NCBI GenBank assembly: GCA_030145715.1
Contig: JAIXHQ010000004.1
Span: forward strand, 62,001-126,000
Reading direction: 5' to 3'
Source: Sphingopyxis sp.
Lineage (GTDB): Bacteria; Pseudomonadota; Alphaproteobacteria; Sphingomonadales; Sphingomonadaceae
DNA: 64,000 nt
Below are positions 8,448 through 19,639 of this stretch, piece after piece. The notes below the pieces were generated by a model. That model was given only the letters and a program-made list of their open reading frames with translations. It was not told where the DNA came from and did not search any database. Both the position numbers and the translations under genes were made by a program. The first letter of the stretch is position 1. Every line of letters begins with the position of its first letter.

Positions 8448-9080
8448 ATGGATATGGCGTCTGCCCCCGGTTCCCCAGCGATCGCACCATCTTTGCCGTG
8501 TCGGCTCTCCCCGCTTGCGCAGGCTTTTGTCCTGCATTTCGGCGAGATGGGCAGTCGCTGGGGAATCAACCGCACCGTCGGGCAAATCTATGCGATGCTG
8601 TTCCTGGCCGAAGTGCCGCGCCATGCAGAGGAAATCAGCGAGGCGTTGAGCCTGTCGCGCGGCAGCGTGTCGATGGGACTGAAGGAACTGGCAAGCTGGA
8701 ACCTCGTCCAGTTGCGGCACCTGCCGGGCGACCGGCGCGATTATTACGAAACGCCGCGCGATGTCTGGTCGATATTCCGCACGCTCGTCGAGGAACGCAA
8801 AAAGCGTGAGATCGACCCGACGCTCACGACCTTGCGTTCGTTGATGATGGAACCCGCGACCGACGCGGCGGATCGTTTCGCGCAGGACCGGATGGCGGCG
8901 ATGCACGAACAGATCGAGCTGCTGACCGACTGGTATGCCGAAATGCAGCGGCTCGACAATGAACGACTGCTCCAGCTTCTGCGGCTGGGGTCGCGCGTGG
9001 TAAAGGCGCTGGAGTTCAAGGACCGGATGCTCGGTCGCGGGAAATCGGGATTGGCGGAGCGTGACGATGGACAATCTTGA
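8448..9080 (+). CDS. GbsR/MarR-family transcriptional regulator
   Basis: DNA-binding protein of 210 residues. The winged helix-turn-helix lies at about 45-100: GQIYAMLFLAEVPRHAEEI, then the recognition region ALSLSRGSVSMGLKEL and wing RHLPGDRRDYYE. The C-terminal half is helical and charged, as in GbsR-type dimers. The ATG is preceded by AGGAGG. Its 3' end overlaps the start of the bd-oxidase subunit I gene by 14 bases, so regulator and oxidase form one transcript. The palindrome at 8400-8419 is its probable operator. The signal sensed is unknown; family members sense choline or redox-linked ligands. Confidence 0.88.
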   Translation: MDMASAPGSPAIAPSLPCRLSPLAQAFVLHFGEMGSRWGINRTVGQIYAMLFLAEVPRHAEEISEALSLSRGSVSMGLKELASWNLVQLRHLPGDRRDYYETPRDVWSIFRTLVEERKKREIDPTLTTLRSLMMEPATDAADRFAQDRMAAMHEQIELLTDWYAEMQRLDNERLLQLLRLGSRVVKALEFKDRMLGRGKSGLAERDDGQS

Positions 9081-10458
9081 CCCGCTGATCCTCGCGCGCA
9101 TCCAATTTGCCGCGAACATCAGTTTCCACATCCTGTTCCCGACGATCACCATCGCGCTCGGCTGGGCACTGCTCGGCTTCAAACTCGCCTATAACCGCAC
9201 CGGCGACGCGGCGTGGATGGATGCCTATCGCCTGTGGGTGAAAATCTTTGCGCTCAGCTTCGCGATGGGCGTCGTGTCGGGCATCACGATGAGTTTCCAG
9301 TTCGGCACCAACTGGCCGGGCTATATGGAAAAGGTCGGCAATGTCGCGGGCCCCTTGCTCGCCTATGAGGTGCTGACCGCCTTTTTCCTGGAGGCGGTCT
9401 TCCTCGGCATCATGCTCTTCGGGTTCAGCCGCGTCCCCAACTGGGTGCACACCATGGCGACGCTGCTGGTGGCGGGCGGCACCACCCTGTCCGCCTTCTG
9501 GATCATCGTCCTCAACAGTTGGATGCAGACCCCGGTGGGATATGAAATCCGGGGCGGCATCGTCCATGCCACCGACTGGTGGGCGATCGTCTTCAACCCG
9601 TCGATGCCATATCGGCTGACGCATATGCTGATCGCCTCTGCCCTGACCGTCGCCTTTCTGATCGCGGGGCTGAGCGCGTGGCGCTGGCTGAAGGACGGCG
9701 GCGGCGAGGGCGTGCGGCGCACGCTGAAGGCCGCCGTCTATGCCGCCGCGCTGCTCATCCCGATCCAGATGTTCGTCGGCGACATGCACGGGCTGAACAC
9801 GCTGAAACATCAACCGCAAAAGGTCGCGGCGATGGAGGCCAATTGGGAAACGCGCCCCAATGTGCCGCTCGTCCTGTTCGCCATCCCCGATGAAAAGGCG
9901 CGGACCAATCATCTGGAAATCGCGGTTCCATCGGGGGCCAGCCTGATCCTGAAACGCGAAGCCGCCGGGGTGGTGCCGGGGCTGAACGACTATCGGGGCA
10001 ATCATCCGCCGGTCCCGCCGCTGTTCTGGGGATTCAGGATCATGGTCGGCATCGGCGTGCTGATGCTGTCGCTGTCCTGGTTCGCGGCCTGGACGATCCG
10101 GCGGCGCGGGGTCGACGCGATGCCGCGCTGGCTGGCATGGGGCCTCGTCACCATGACCTTCAGCGGCTGGGGCGCGACGCTCGCGGGCTGGTATGTCACC
10201 GAAATCGGGCGCCAGCCCTGGCTGGTCACCGGCGTTCTCAAGACCGCCGACGCCGTCGGTCCGGTCGGCAGCGCGATGGTCGCCAGTTCGCTGACGCTGT
10301 ACCTCACCGTCTATGCAGTCCTCCTCACCGCCTATATCGCGGTGCTCTATCGCCTCGCCCGGCTGGGTAAGACGGCGCCCGACGACAAGCCGATGTTCCC
10401 CGTTCCCAGCATCGCGCCCGGCCCCGCCGCGCCGGTGGAAGAAGAGGTCGCGCCATGA
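9067..10458 (+). CDS. cydA: Cytochrome bd-type ubiquinol oxidase subunit I (CydA/CioA)
   Basis: Quinol:oxygen reductase catalytic subunit, inner membrane, about nine transmembrane helices, 463 residues. It starts with the family pattern LILARIQFAANISFHILFP carrying the high-spin haem b ligand His21 (E. coli His19). The low-spin haem ligand is expected in MPYRLTHMLIAS, and GWYVTEIGRQPW marks the conserved quinol/haem region. The Q-loop is short, as in cyanide-insensitive (CIO) forms. The ATG at 9067 is chosen over GTG at 9061 because GGAG ends 7 bases before it. Overlaps both the regulator upstream and subunit II downstream. Confidence 0.95.
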   Translation: MDNLDPLILARIQFAANISFHILFPTITIALGWALLGFKLAYNRTGDAAWMDAYRLWVKIFALSFAMGVVSGITMSFQFGTNWPGYMEKVGNVAGPLLAYEVLTAFFLEAVFLGIMLFGFSRVPNWVHTMATLLVAGGTTLSAFWIIVLNSWMQTPVGYEIRGGIVHATDWWAIVFNPSMPYRLTHMLIASALTVAFLIAGLSAWRWLKDGGGEGVRRTLKAAVYAAALLIPIQMFVGDMHGLNTLKHQPQKVAAMEANWETRPNVPLVLFAIPDEKARTNHLEIAVPSGASLILKREAAGVVPGLNDYRGNHPPVPPLFWGFRIMVGIGVLMLSLSWFAAWTIRRRGVDAMPRWLAWGLVTMTFSGWGATLAGWYVTEIGRQPWLVTGVLKTADAVGPVGSAMVASSLTLYLTVYAVLLTAYIAVLYRLARLGKTAPDDKPMFPVPSIAPGPAAPVEEEVAP

Positions 10459-11462
10459 CCCCGTTCGTCGATCCCTGGTGGCTGCCGGTCATATTCGCTG
10501 GGCTGATGGGCCTGTCGATCCTGCTCTATGTCATCCTCGACGGCTATGACCTGGGCGTCGGCATGTTGACGCGGCTGGAACGGGACGAAAATCGCGACCT
10601 GATGGTCGCGTCGATCGGGCCTTTCTGGGACGCCAACGAGACCTGGCTGGTGCTGGGGATCGGCTTGCTGCTCGTCGCCTTTCCGGTCGCACACGGGCTG
10701 ATCCTGACCCAGCTTTACCTGCCCGTCGTGTTGATGCTCGTCGCGCTGATCCTGCGCGGCGTCAGTTTCGAATTTCGGGCCAAGGCGCAGCCCGAACATA
10801 AGCATCGCTGGGACCACGCCTTTTTCGCCGGATCGTTGCTGACCGCGCTATGCCAGGGCTATATGCTCGGCGCCTATGTTCTGGGGTTCGACCAGAGTTT
10901 CACGTCGGTATTATTCTGCTTGCTCGCCGCGCTGGGGCTGGTCGCGGGCTATCTGTTCGTCGGCGCCTGCTGGCTGATCTACAAGGTCGAGGGCGATTTG
11001 CAGAAGCGCGCGGTGCGCTGGGCCGAAGTGACGCTGTGGCTGACCGCGCTGGCGATGGCTATCATCTCCATCGCCACCCCGCTGTTGTCCGAACGTATCT
11101 TCACCCGCTGGTTCCGCCTGCCCGAAATCATCGCGCTGTTGCCGATCCCCATCGCGGCGGCGACGCTGTTCATCGGCCTCGCCATCTTTCTGCGCCGCCC
11201 GGTGCGCGCAAAGGACGAATTGTCATGGGTGCCGCTCGCAACCGCGGGGATATTGTTCGCACTCGGCTTCGTCGGGATCGCCTACAGCTTCTATCCCTAT
11301 CTGATCGCCGACCGGCTCGACATCTGGCAGGCGGCGGCCAGCCCCGAATCGCTCAGCATCATCCTGATCGGCGCGCTGTTCGTTTTGCCGGTGATCCTCG
11401 GCTATTCGATCCTGTCGCACTGGATTTTCCGGGGAAAGGCAACGCATCTGAGTTACGAATGA
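10455..11462 (+). CDS. cydB: Cytochrome bd-type ubiquinol oxidase subunit II (CydB/CioB)
   Basis: Partner subunit of the bd oxidase, 335 residues with eight to nine predicted membrane helices. LLYVILDGYDLGVGML and GPFWDANETWLVLG are characteristic of CydB. It overlaps the subunit I stop by four bases (ATGA). No cydX-like small ORF or cydDC assembly ABC transporter follows; the coding run ends at 11462 and an inserted repeat element begins about 35 bases later. Confidence 0.95.
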   Translation: MTPFVDPWWLPVIFAGLMGLSILLYVILDGYDLGVGMLTRLERDENRDLMVASIGPFWDANETWLVLGIGLLLVAFPVAHGLILTQLYLPVVLMLVALILRGVSFEFRAKAQPEHKHRWDHAFFAGSLLTALCQGYMLGAYVLGFDQSFTSVLFCLLAALGLVAGYLFVGACWLIYKVEGDLQKRAVRWAEVTLWLTALAMAIISIATPLLSERIFTRWFRLPEIIALLPIPIAAATLFIGLAIFLRRPVRAKDELSWVPLATAGILFALGFVGIAYSFYPYLIADRLDIWQAAASPESLSIILIGALFVLPVILGYSILSHWIFRGKATHLSYE

Positions 11463-11497
11463 CGCGGGGCGGCCGGTTCACAAAGCCCGCGACCATG

Positions 11498-11769
11498 CCA
11501 GGGTCAGGACCCATTAATTCCCCGGTCGAGGTTTGAAGCGATTTTGCTCAGTGCGAGGAGGAAAGGCGAAGGAATATGTCAATATTTCAAGACTTTTCGA
11601 CGAAGCAATGGGCAAAATCGATCAAATCCCCAAGGGACGGCGAAATGGCTTCGATCTCAGGCCCACACGGCCTTGCGGGTAGCGATGCTACCCGCTACGC
11701 CCGCCCGAGCCCGATATCTTCGCCATTCCGACGCCTCGATCGGGGAATTAATGGGTCCTCACCCTAGGG
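11498..11769. mobile_element. MITE-like non-coding element with about 34-bp terminal inverted repeats
   Basis: The left end at 11498-11531 (starting CCAGGGTCAGGACCCATTAA) is the reverse complement of 11735-11769 with only two substitutions and one extra base. Both ends contain CAGGACCC or GGTCCTCACC. Interior is about 200 bases, lacks a credible gene, and holds a perfect hairpin GCGGGTAGC-GAT-GCTACCCGC at 11675-11695. The ends resemble transposon termini, hence MITE. It fills the whole gap between cydB and the M28 peptidase gene (11463-11805). A short frame at 11576-11767 has no homologous look. Confidence 0.65.
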
Positions 11770-11805
11770 GCGGATGGCTCAACCAGAACCGGAAAATCGA
11801 TCGCC

Positions 11806-13464
<1,659 letters not shown>

Positions 13465-13505
13465 ACGACCTCAGAAAACTCATGGGTGCCAACGCATGGC
13501 CCACC

Positions 13506-14685
<1,180 letters not shown>

Positions 14686-14805
14686 TCAACGCCGCAGGTT
14701 CAGACCGTTGGTTTCTCAGGCCCGGACGAAGCGCCGCCGCCGCCCGTCGCCATTCGGCCACGCCTTACCGCCGAACGTCGGGACGCCGCGTGAACGGCCA
14801 TTGGC

Positions 14806-14822
14806 CTAGGGTCAGGACCCTA
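14806..14822. repeat. Lone copy of the MITE terminal motif
   Basis: CTAGGGTCAGGACCCTAG at about 14805-14822 is the same core as the ends of the element at 11498-11769 and is itself nearly palindromic. It overlaps the stop codon of the PAS-domain gene. It may be a solo end or excision scar. Confidence 0.5.
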
Positions 14823-15290
14823 GCTTCGCGCCGGAACCAGGAATTTCAAACCCTGCAACTTGGCGATCCGGTCGCCGACGCACAGCGGCGCCGCGATCAG
14901 CCGCATCCACCGCGGGCTTCCCTGTGCCGGCCTGATTTCGGCATCCAGCGTAAAGCCCCGCCGATGCCGGATGGCATAGGCGCGCAGCTTTTCCATCGCG
15001 GTGCGCGATTCCTCTGCATAAAGCGCCGCCGCCTCGGTGCGCTTTACCGCCGCACCGTCGGGAATGCCGAAAATATCATAGACCTCGCGCGACCAGTTCA
15101 AACTATTGTCGGACAGGTCGCATTCCCAAAATCCGGGCCGGGCGCATCCGCCAAGGGCCGCCTCCATGTCGTCGATGCGCTCGATCGCGTCCAGTGACTG
15201 AAGCTCGTGGATCCGGCCCAGTTCGAAATGACGCTCGCGCTCATACAGCGGCCAACTGTGGTGGACGGGCAAAGGATATATATGCTTCAA
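14820..15290 (-). CDS. Single PAS-domain protein
   Basis: Predicted 156-residue sensory protein with one PAS_3-like fold, about residues 45-150: GFWECDLSDNSLNWSREVYD, then FGIPDGAAV and GFTLDAEIRPAQGSPRWMR, typical of PAS/PAC sensor modules. No kinase or GGDEF output domain is attached. The start is uncertain: the TTG at 15290 is the first start-like codon after the preceding gene, and an ATG occurs 37 codons later. The stop lies within a repeat end (14806-14822), so the last residues may have been altered by that insertion. Ligand and partner unknown. Confidence 0.65.
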   Translation of the reverse strand: MKHIYPLPVHHSWPLYERERHFELGRIHELQSLDAIERIDDMEAALGGCARPGFWECDLSDNSLNWSREVYDIFGIPDGAAVKRTEAAALYAEESRTAMEKLRAYAIRHRRGFTLDAEIRPAQGSPRWMRLIAAPLCVGDRIAKLQGLKFLVPARS

Positions 15291-15334
15291 CGCGCTGGTC
15301 TTCCGTTGTGTAGCATCGGGATAGGCGGGGGCGC

Positions 15335-15745
15335 TTAACAAGTGATGATCGGAATGGCCATATCCTTTTCGCGCGCCCGTGCCAGCGCGATGCCCGCCAG
15401 ATTCTGCGTGCGCCGGATGTGACGGATGCGCGGCGTCGGCCCGGCGTCGGCCAACAGGCGAAACGCCGCCAGATGCGCCGCCGCACCGCCCCGCGCGCGG
15501 ACCACGCCAGTCGCCTGCGCGATCACCGCCGCCGCATCGCCAAGCAGGACGAAATCGGTCAATCCGCGCGTCCGCGCCAGTCGCAGGGCGGCGATCAGCG
15601 CGACCCATTCGGCATCCATGCTGCCCCCCGTCCCGGCGTCATGGTCGATCGCCGCGACCCCGCCGCACACCACGGCAATCTCCATCCGGCCCGGATTGGG
15701 GCGACACCCGCCGTCGAAATAGATTTTGATGCGGCGCGCGGTCAT
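15335..15745 (-). CDS. RNase H-like (RVT_3-type) domain protein
   Basis: Small protein of 136 residues resembling type I RNase H. The opening IKIYFDGGCRPNPG holds the first catalytic Asp and the family GG; MDAEWVALIAALRLA carries the second acidic residue (Glu); LLGDAAAVI carries the third (Asp). These fit an RNase H fold; the usual final Asp/His region is less clear at the C-terminus. It may degrade RNA-DNA hybrids or be a divergent relative. It lies between the TonB receptor (65 bases upstream) and the PAS gene (44 bases downstream), all on the same strand. Confidence 0.72.
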   Translation of the reverse strand: MTARRIKIYFDGGCRPNPGRMEIAVVCGGVAAIDHDAGTGGSMDAEWVALIAALRLARTRGLTDFVLLGDAAAVIAQATGVVRARGGAAAHLAAFRLLADAGPTPRIRHIRRTQNLAGIALARAREKDMAIPIITC

Positions 15746-15809
15746 CGTCCCGCCATAGCGCGGTTGCGCACGATCCGGAACGCGCTCCTCGTTCAGCGTC
15801 GCGGGCGGA

Positions 15810-17903
15810 TCAGAATTTCCCGCGCACAGAAAAGGAAAAGATCGGCCCGATCAGCCGGTCGCGCGCCTCGATGAAATCCACATCGCTGTCGCCGCGTACC
15901 CCGACATAGGCGGTCCGGTCGCGCCGCGAACGGGCGTTCAATATGTTGCGGATCGATGCCCGCACCGTCAGCCCTTTGACATCCTTATTCTCGACAAAGA
16001 CCGACGCCCACACGGGGCCTTCCCATATCCTGTCGATCTGGGCGCGGCGATATGTGGGCTGGTAATGCGAATATTCGGCATCGCCGCCCCACGCCCAGTC
16101 GGTGGCGGGAACGTCGTGGCGCAGCGCGATGCTGGCGATCGTGTCGGTAAAATCATTCCACTGGCGCGTTTCCCCTGTGAACGGATCGCGCAGCGACGAT
16201 TTTTGCAGCAACAGGCGCGTGTCCAGCCGCACGCCCTTCAACCCCGCGGGGTCGAGAGTGATCGTCGATGTCCAGTCGATCGCGCCCGCTTTCGCCTTGG
16301 CGATATTGCCAACCGCCTCTCCATTTCCGATCGGGATAACATCGACGCGGTCCTCGACATCGCGATAGATCAACAGAATCTTGGTCGATCCCCATGCGCC
16401 GAATTTCCGGTTGATCTCTGCCTCATAACTCCAGTCCTGCTGGGGCCGCAGGTCGGTGTTGCTTGCATTCTGGTTGCCGTCGTTCAGGAAGGCGCGCGCC
16501 AGAAAGTCATAAAAGGACAATTGCAGCACCCGCCGCCGCATCTTTACCGAAACGTCGAAATTCGCCGACGGCGTCCAGGCGATCGACACCGATCCCTTGG
16601 GCCGGAAAAAAGTGCGGGTCAGGCCGCTCGCGCCGGTCTGGGTGATCGTCGAACGTTCGGCGCCCGCGATGATCTGGACATTCAGCGTGCCGGTCAGCTT
16701 GCGACCAAAGCTGAGCAATGCTTCATAGCGATCCTCGGCGACCCCGCCCGTGCCTTCCACGAACGGCTGGTCGACAAAGACGCCCGCCGGGTTCAGCCGC
16801 GCGGTCGACGCCACATTGTCGAGCTTGTTGAACGCCGCCTCGCCCGACAATTGCCAGTCGCCGCCAAACATCTTCCATTGATATTCGCCGCGCGCGATCG
16901 TCTCGCCGAAATCCCCCGTCTGCGCAAAACGGTCGCCGGTCGCCGGGGTGCCATCGACGGGGGTCGTGACGATTTCCTGGGCATAGGGTTCGTGGCTGAA
17001 CCGGCGCAGGCCGATCAGTTTCAGCCTGCCCGGCCCGAATCCGAACTGATAATCGCCGCCAATCTCGTAATTCCAGCCATCGGCATTTTCGCGCACCGTG
17101 CGCAATCGGTCGGCCAAGCCGGGGCCGGTGCGCCAGCCATCTTCCTGATAACGATCCAATATGCGCTGATAATGGCCGCCCAGATTGGCGATAGTGTCGC
17201 CCGCCGGGTCCCATGTGACGCGCCCCGACAGTTTCGGCGTGTCATAATATCGTTGCCAGATGTCGCGGCGTCGTTCGATGATATTGCGGTCGCGATCATA
17301 GATCAGCGTCGGCCCGCCCGCGCCGCTTCGCGCCGAATCATCATTGTTGATCGCGGCCTCATATTCGACATCGCCGGTCCGGCCGCGCACCGACAGGTCG
17401 GCGCGGGTGAACAGCGGGTCGGTAAAATGCGCCCGAAATTCGGGCTTCCACGCGAACTGCCCCGAAAAGCCGTCGGCGCGATAGACGATATTGACCACCT
17501 GTCCCGACAGGCCCGGAATATCGAGCGTCGCGCCATCGACGATCTCGATCCGTTCGACATTGCCCGCGGGGATGCGCGACAATTGCATATACATGGTGTC
17601 GGCCTTGTTCGACGGTCGTTTGCCATTGAACAGCACATTGCCCGTCGCCTGCCCCAGTCCGCGCAATTGTTCATTGTCGCGAATCTGGAAACCGGGAACC
17701 TGGTTGACCATGTCATAGGCGTTGACCGGCGCGTAGCGGGCAAAGTCGGCGGGCGTATAGGCCTGACGCGCGCCGCCCTGCGCGGTTGCCGGGATTTCGG
17801 CGGGCACGGGCGGCGGCGTGTCGCCGGACGCGGGCGCGTCCTGCGCCGCGGCGGGCATGACCGCAAAGGCGGCGGCCAGCGCCACGACACTGACCCGGCA
17901 CAT
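15810..17903 (-). CDS. TonB-dependent outer-membrane receptor
   Basis: Outer-membrane beta-barrel of 697 residues. Signal peptide at about 1-21 (ending PAAAQ), a plug domain near 50-150 (DMVNQVPGFQIRDNEQLRGL, then GNVLFNGKRPSNK), and a long barrel ending in the C-terminal phenylalanine (FSVRGKF) needed for assembly. The ATG at 17903 is chosen because GGAAGGG stands 6 bases before it and a signal peptide follows. The N-terminus has no sigma-interacting signalling extension. The plug is compact and the substrate is not evident; no transporter genes are adjacent. Confidence 0.88.
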   Translation of the reverse strand: MCRVSVVALAAAFAVMPAAAQDAPASGDTPPPVPAEIPATAQGGARQAYTPADFARYAPVNAYDMVNQVPGFQIRDNEQLRGLGQATGNVLFNGKRPSNKADTMYMQLSRIPAGNVERIEIVDGATLDIPGLSGQVVNIVYRADGFSGQFAWKPEFRAHFTDPLFTRADLSVRGRTGDVEYEAAINNDDSARSGAGGPTLIYDRDRNIIERRRDIWQRYYDTPKLSGRVTWDPAGDTIANLGGHYQRILDRYQEDGWRTGPGLADRLRTVRENADGWNYEIGGDYQFGFGPGRLKLIGLRRFSHEPYAQEIVTTPVDGTPATGDRFAQTGDFGETIARGEYQWKMFGGDWQLSGEAAFNKLDNVASTARLNPAGVFVDQPFVEGTGGVAEDRYEALLSFGRKLTGTLNVQIIAGAERSTITQTGASGLTRTFFRPKGSVSIAWTPSANFDVSVKMRRRVLQLSFYDFLARAFLNDGNQNASNTDLRPQQDWSYEAEINRKFGAWGSTKILLIYRDVEDRVDVIPIGNGEAVGNIAKAKAGAIDWTSTITLDPAGLKGVRLDTRLLLQKSSLRDPFTGETRQWNDFTDTIASIALRHDVPATDWAWGGDAEYSHYQPTYRRAQIDRIWEGPVWASVFVENKDVKGLTVRASIRNILNARSRRDRTAYVGVRGDSDVDFIEARDRLIGPIFSFSVRGKF

Positions 17904-18225
17904 CACACGCCCTTCCCCGACGGCGCGTGTCTTCGCCCGCACATATTTTCCCATCGTCACCGGCACGTTCAGCATCCCCCACCCCGGGATATTTCGGCTT
18001 TCATCGCTGCGTCCCTCCCCCCGCGACCCAAGCGCCCCCGCTCGCCGTCGCCCCGGCATTTTCAAACGCGCATTCGATGAAACGCCGACTGGCTTCGGCT
18101 ATTGGCGGACCGGCATCGATTTTCCGACGGGCCGGCGTCGGTGTGGACGCCGCCGCGCTATGGGAAACGAAAAGGGGCGCGACCCTGCGGCCGCGCCCCT
18201 CTTTCTTGTTTCGAAATCGGGATGC
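17904..18225. other. Gene-free stretch upstream of the TonB receptor
   Basis: About 320 bases without a supportable gene. It contains the receptor promoter (not recognisable), and near its far end the terminator at 18163-18200 of the SPOR lipoprotein operon. Several frames are open but have antisense-type composition. Confidence 0.5.
18163..18200 (-). terminator. Terminator of the ParA-RHH-SPOR operon
   Basis: Nine-base stem AGGGGCGCG / CGCGCCCCT at 18173-18181 and 18192-18200, followed on the minus strand by TTTTCGTTT. It lies 26 bases after the SPOR lipoprotein stop. A T-rich run also follows on the plus strand, so it could act both ways. Confidence 0.8.
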
Positions 18226-19617
18226 CTATCGCGATGCGAGGCGCATCGGGCTGGCTTTTGCCGCCCATTGGATATTTTCGCTGCCACCCATGGCACGGAT
18301 GAAACAGGTCTGACCCTTTGCCTTCAGACTGTTGCACAGGCTGGTCGCATCGGCGCGGGTGGCAAGGCCGTTGACGGTCAGGCGATAGAAAGTGCGGCCC
18401 TTCACCGTCGCCGCGTGGCTCGACCCCGGAAAATTGGCTAGGGCGCCGTTGCGCTTTTTCAAACTGTCCCATTTTTCCCTGGCGATGCCCAGGCTGTCAT
18501 AGGCGCCAAGCTGGACGGCCCAGCCGGTCGGCTTGCGGCTGTCGAACGCCATGGCTTTCGGGATCAGGACGGTGGCGAGTTCCAGCGCCTGTTTCTGCGC
18601 CGGGCGGATACGCCCTTCGCCCGCCACGCGCGGTGCGGCGCGATAGGGGGCGGCATCGGCCAGGATGACTTCGCCCGCGGCCTTCGGCTGCGGCAGGTCG
18701 GTCACCGGGACGACCCCGTCGGCATTGCGTTCGGGCATCGGCAACTCGACGCTGCGAATGCTGCTGCCCGCATCGGCCAGCACCGGTGGCGGGGCATAGG
18801 CCGCGACCGGCGCCGGATCGGCACTGGCCAGTTCGACCGCCGGAGCGGTGGCCGCTGCCATCTGCGTGTCGGCAAAATTGCTGAGCGCCAACCGGACCGG
18901 CATCCCGGCATCCTGCTGCGCCTTGGTTCCGATCAGGCTCGCCACCCGAATCTGCCCCTCGGGCTGTTCGGCCAGTTTCGACCATTCGGCCATCCGCGCT
19001 TCCAGCTTGGCAGGGGACAGATCCTGTCCCGCCAGGATGCGCGCCTGCGCCCAGCGGCCCGACAGGGCAAAGGCGAGCGCCAGATTCTGCCGCGTGCGCG
19101 CGTCGGCGCCGGGGGCGCGTGCGGCTTCGGTCAAGACATAGATTGCGGCTTCGCTGTCACCCGCCAGCGCCAGCGCCAGCCCGGTGTCCGAAGCCGGCAC
19201 CGTATCGCGATGCGCTTCCAGCAGCCGCACCGCCTCCGCATTTCGGCCCTGTGCGATCTGCGCCAGCGTCAGCGCGATGATCGTGTTGCTGTCGGTCACG
19301 CCCAGTTCGACCGCCTCGGTCAAAGCCGACGCGGCCGACGCAAAGCGCCCGTCGTTCAGATAGGCCTGGCCCAGCAGCGCGCGATAGCCGCCGTCGCGGG
19401 GGCTTCCCGCGACCGCCGCTTCGGCCAGGCCGATGGCCTTGCTGACCTTCCCGGCCTGCAAGGCGGCGCGCGCCGCTCCGGCCGACTTGGCTGCGACGGC
19501 GGGCTGCCCGGCGGCGCGCGACGGCGCGTCGGCCATCTTGCCCATGCCGCTGCATCCCGTGGCAACGCTCAGGACAAAACCGGAAACGGCTAGGTTCATC
19601 AGCATCTTGCGGTTCAT
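18226..19617 (-). CDS. Lipoprotein with TPR repeats and C-terminal SPOR domain
   Basis: Envelope lipoprotein of 463 residues: the lipobox VATGC places the acylated cysteine at residue 22. TPR-like helical repeats cover about 45-200 (for example GYRALLGQAYLNDGRFASAA). A low-complexity linker follows, and a SPOR domain lies near 370-445 (WAVQLGAYDSLGIAREKW, FYRLTVNGLATRADA). SPOR domains bind glycan strands lacking stem peptides at division septa. Third gene of the ParA operon, 22 bases after the RHH gene. A role in division or pole organisation is inferred from domain and context. Confidence 0.85.
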   Translation of the reverse strand: MNRKMLMNLAVSGFVLSVATGCSGMGKMADAPSRAAGQPAVAAKSAGAARAALQAGKVSKAIGLAEAAVAGSPRDGGYRALLGQAYLNDGRFASAASALTEAVELGVTDSNTIIALTLAQIAQGRNAEAVRLLEAHRDTVPASDTGLALALAGDSEAAIYVLTEAARAPGADARTRQNLALAFALSGRWAQARILAGQDLSPAKLEARMAEWSKLAEQPEGQIRVASLIGTKAQQDAGMPVRLALSNFADTQMAAATAPAVELASADPAPVAAYAPPPVLADAGSSIRSVELPMPERNADGVVPVTDLPQPKAAGEVILADAAPYRAAPRVAGEGRIRPAQKQALELATVLIPKAMAFDSRKPTGWAVQLGAYDSLGIAREKWDSLKKRNGALANFPGSSHAATVKGRTFYRLTVNGLATRADATSLCNSLKAKGQTCFIRAMGGSENIQWAAKASPMRLASR

Positions 19618-19639
19618 GACAGGTCTCTCTCTGCTTCGC

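Noticed and set aside
16065-18080. Plus-strand frame of 671 codons
   Set aside because: Antisense to the TonB receptor, with basic low-complexity composition.
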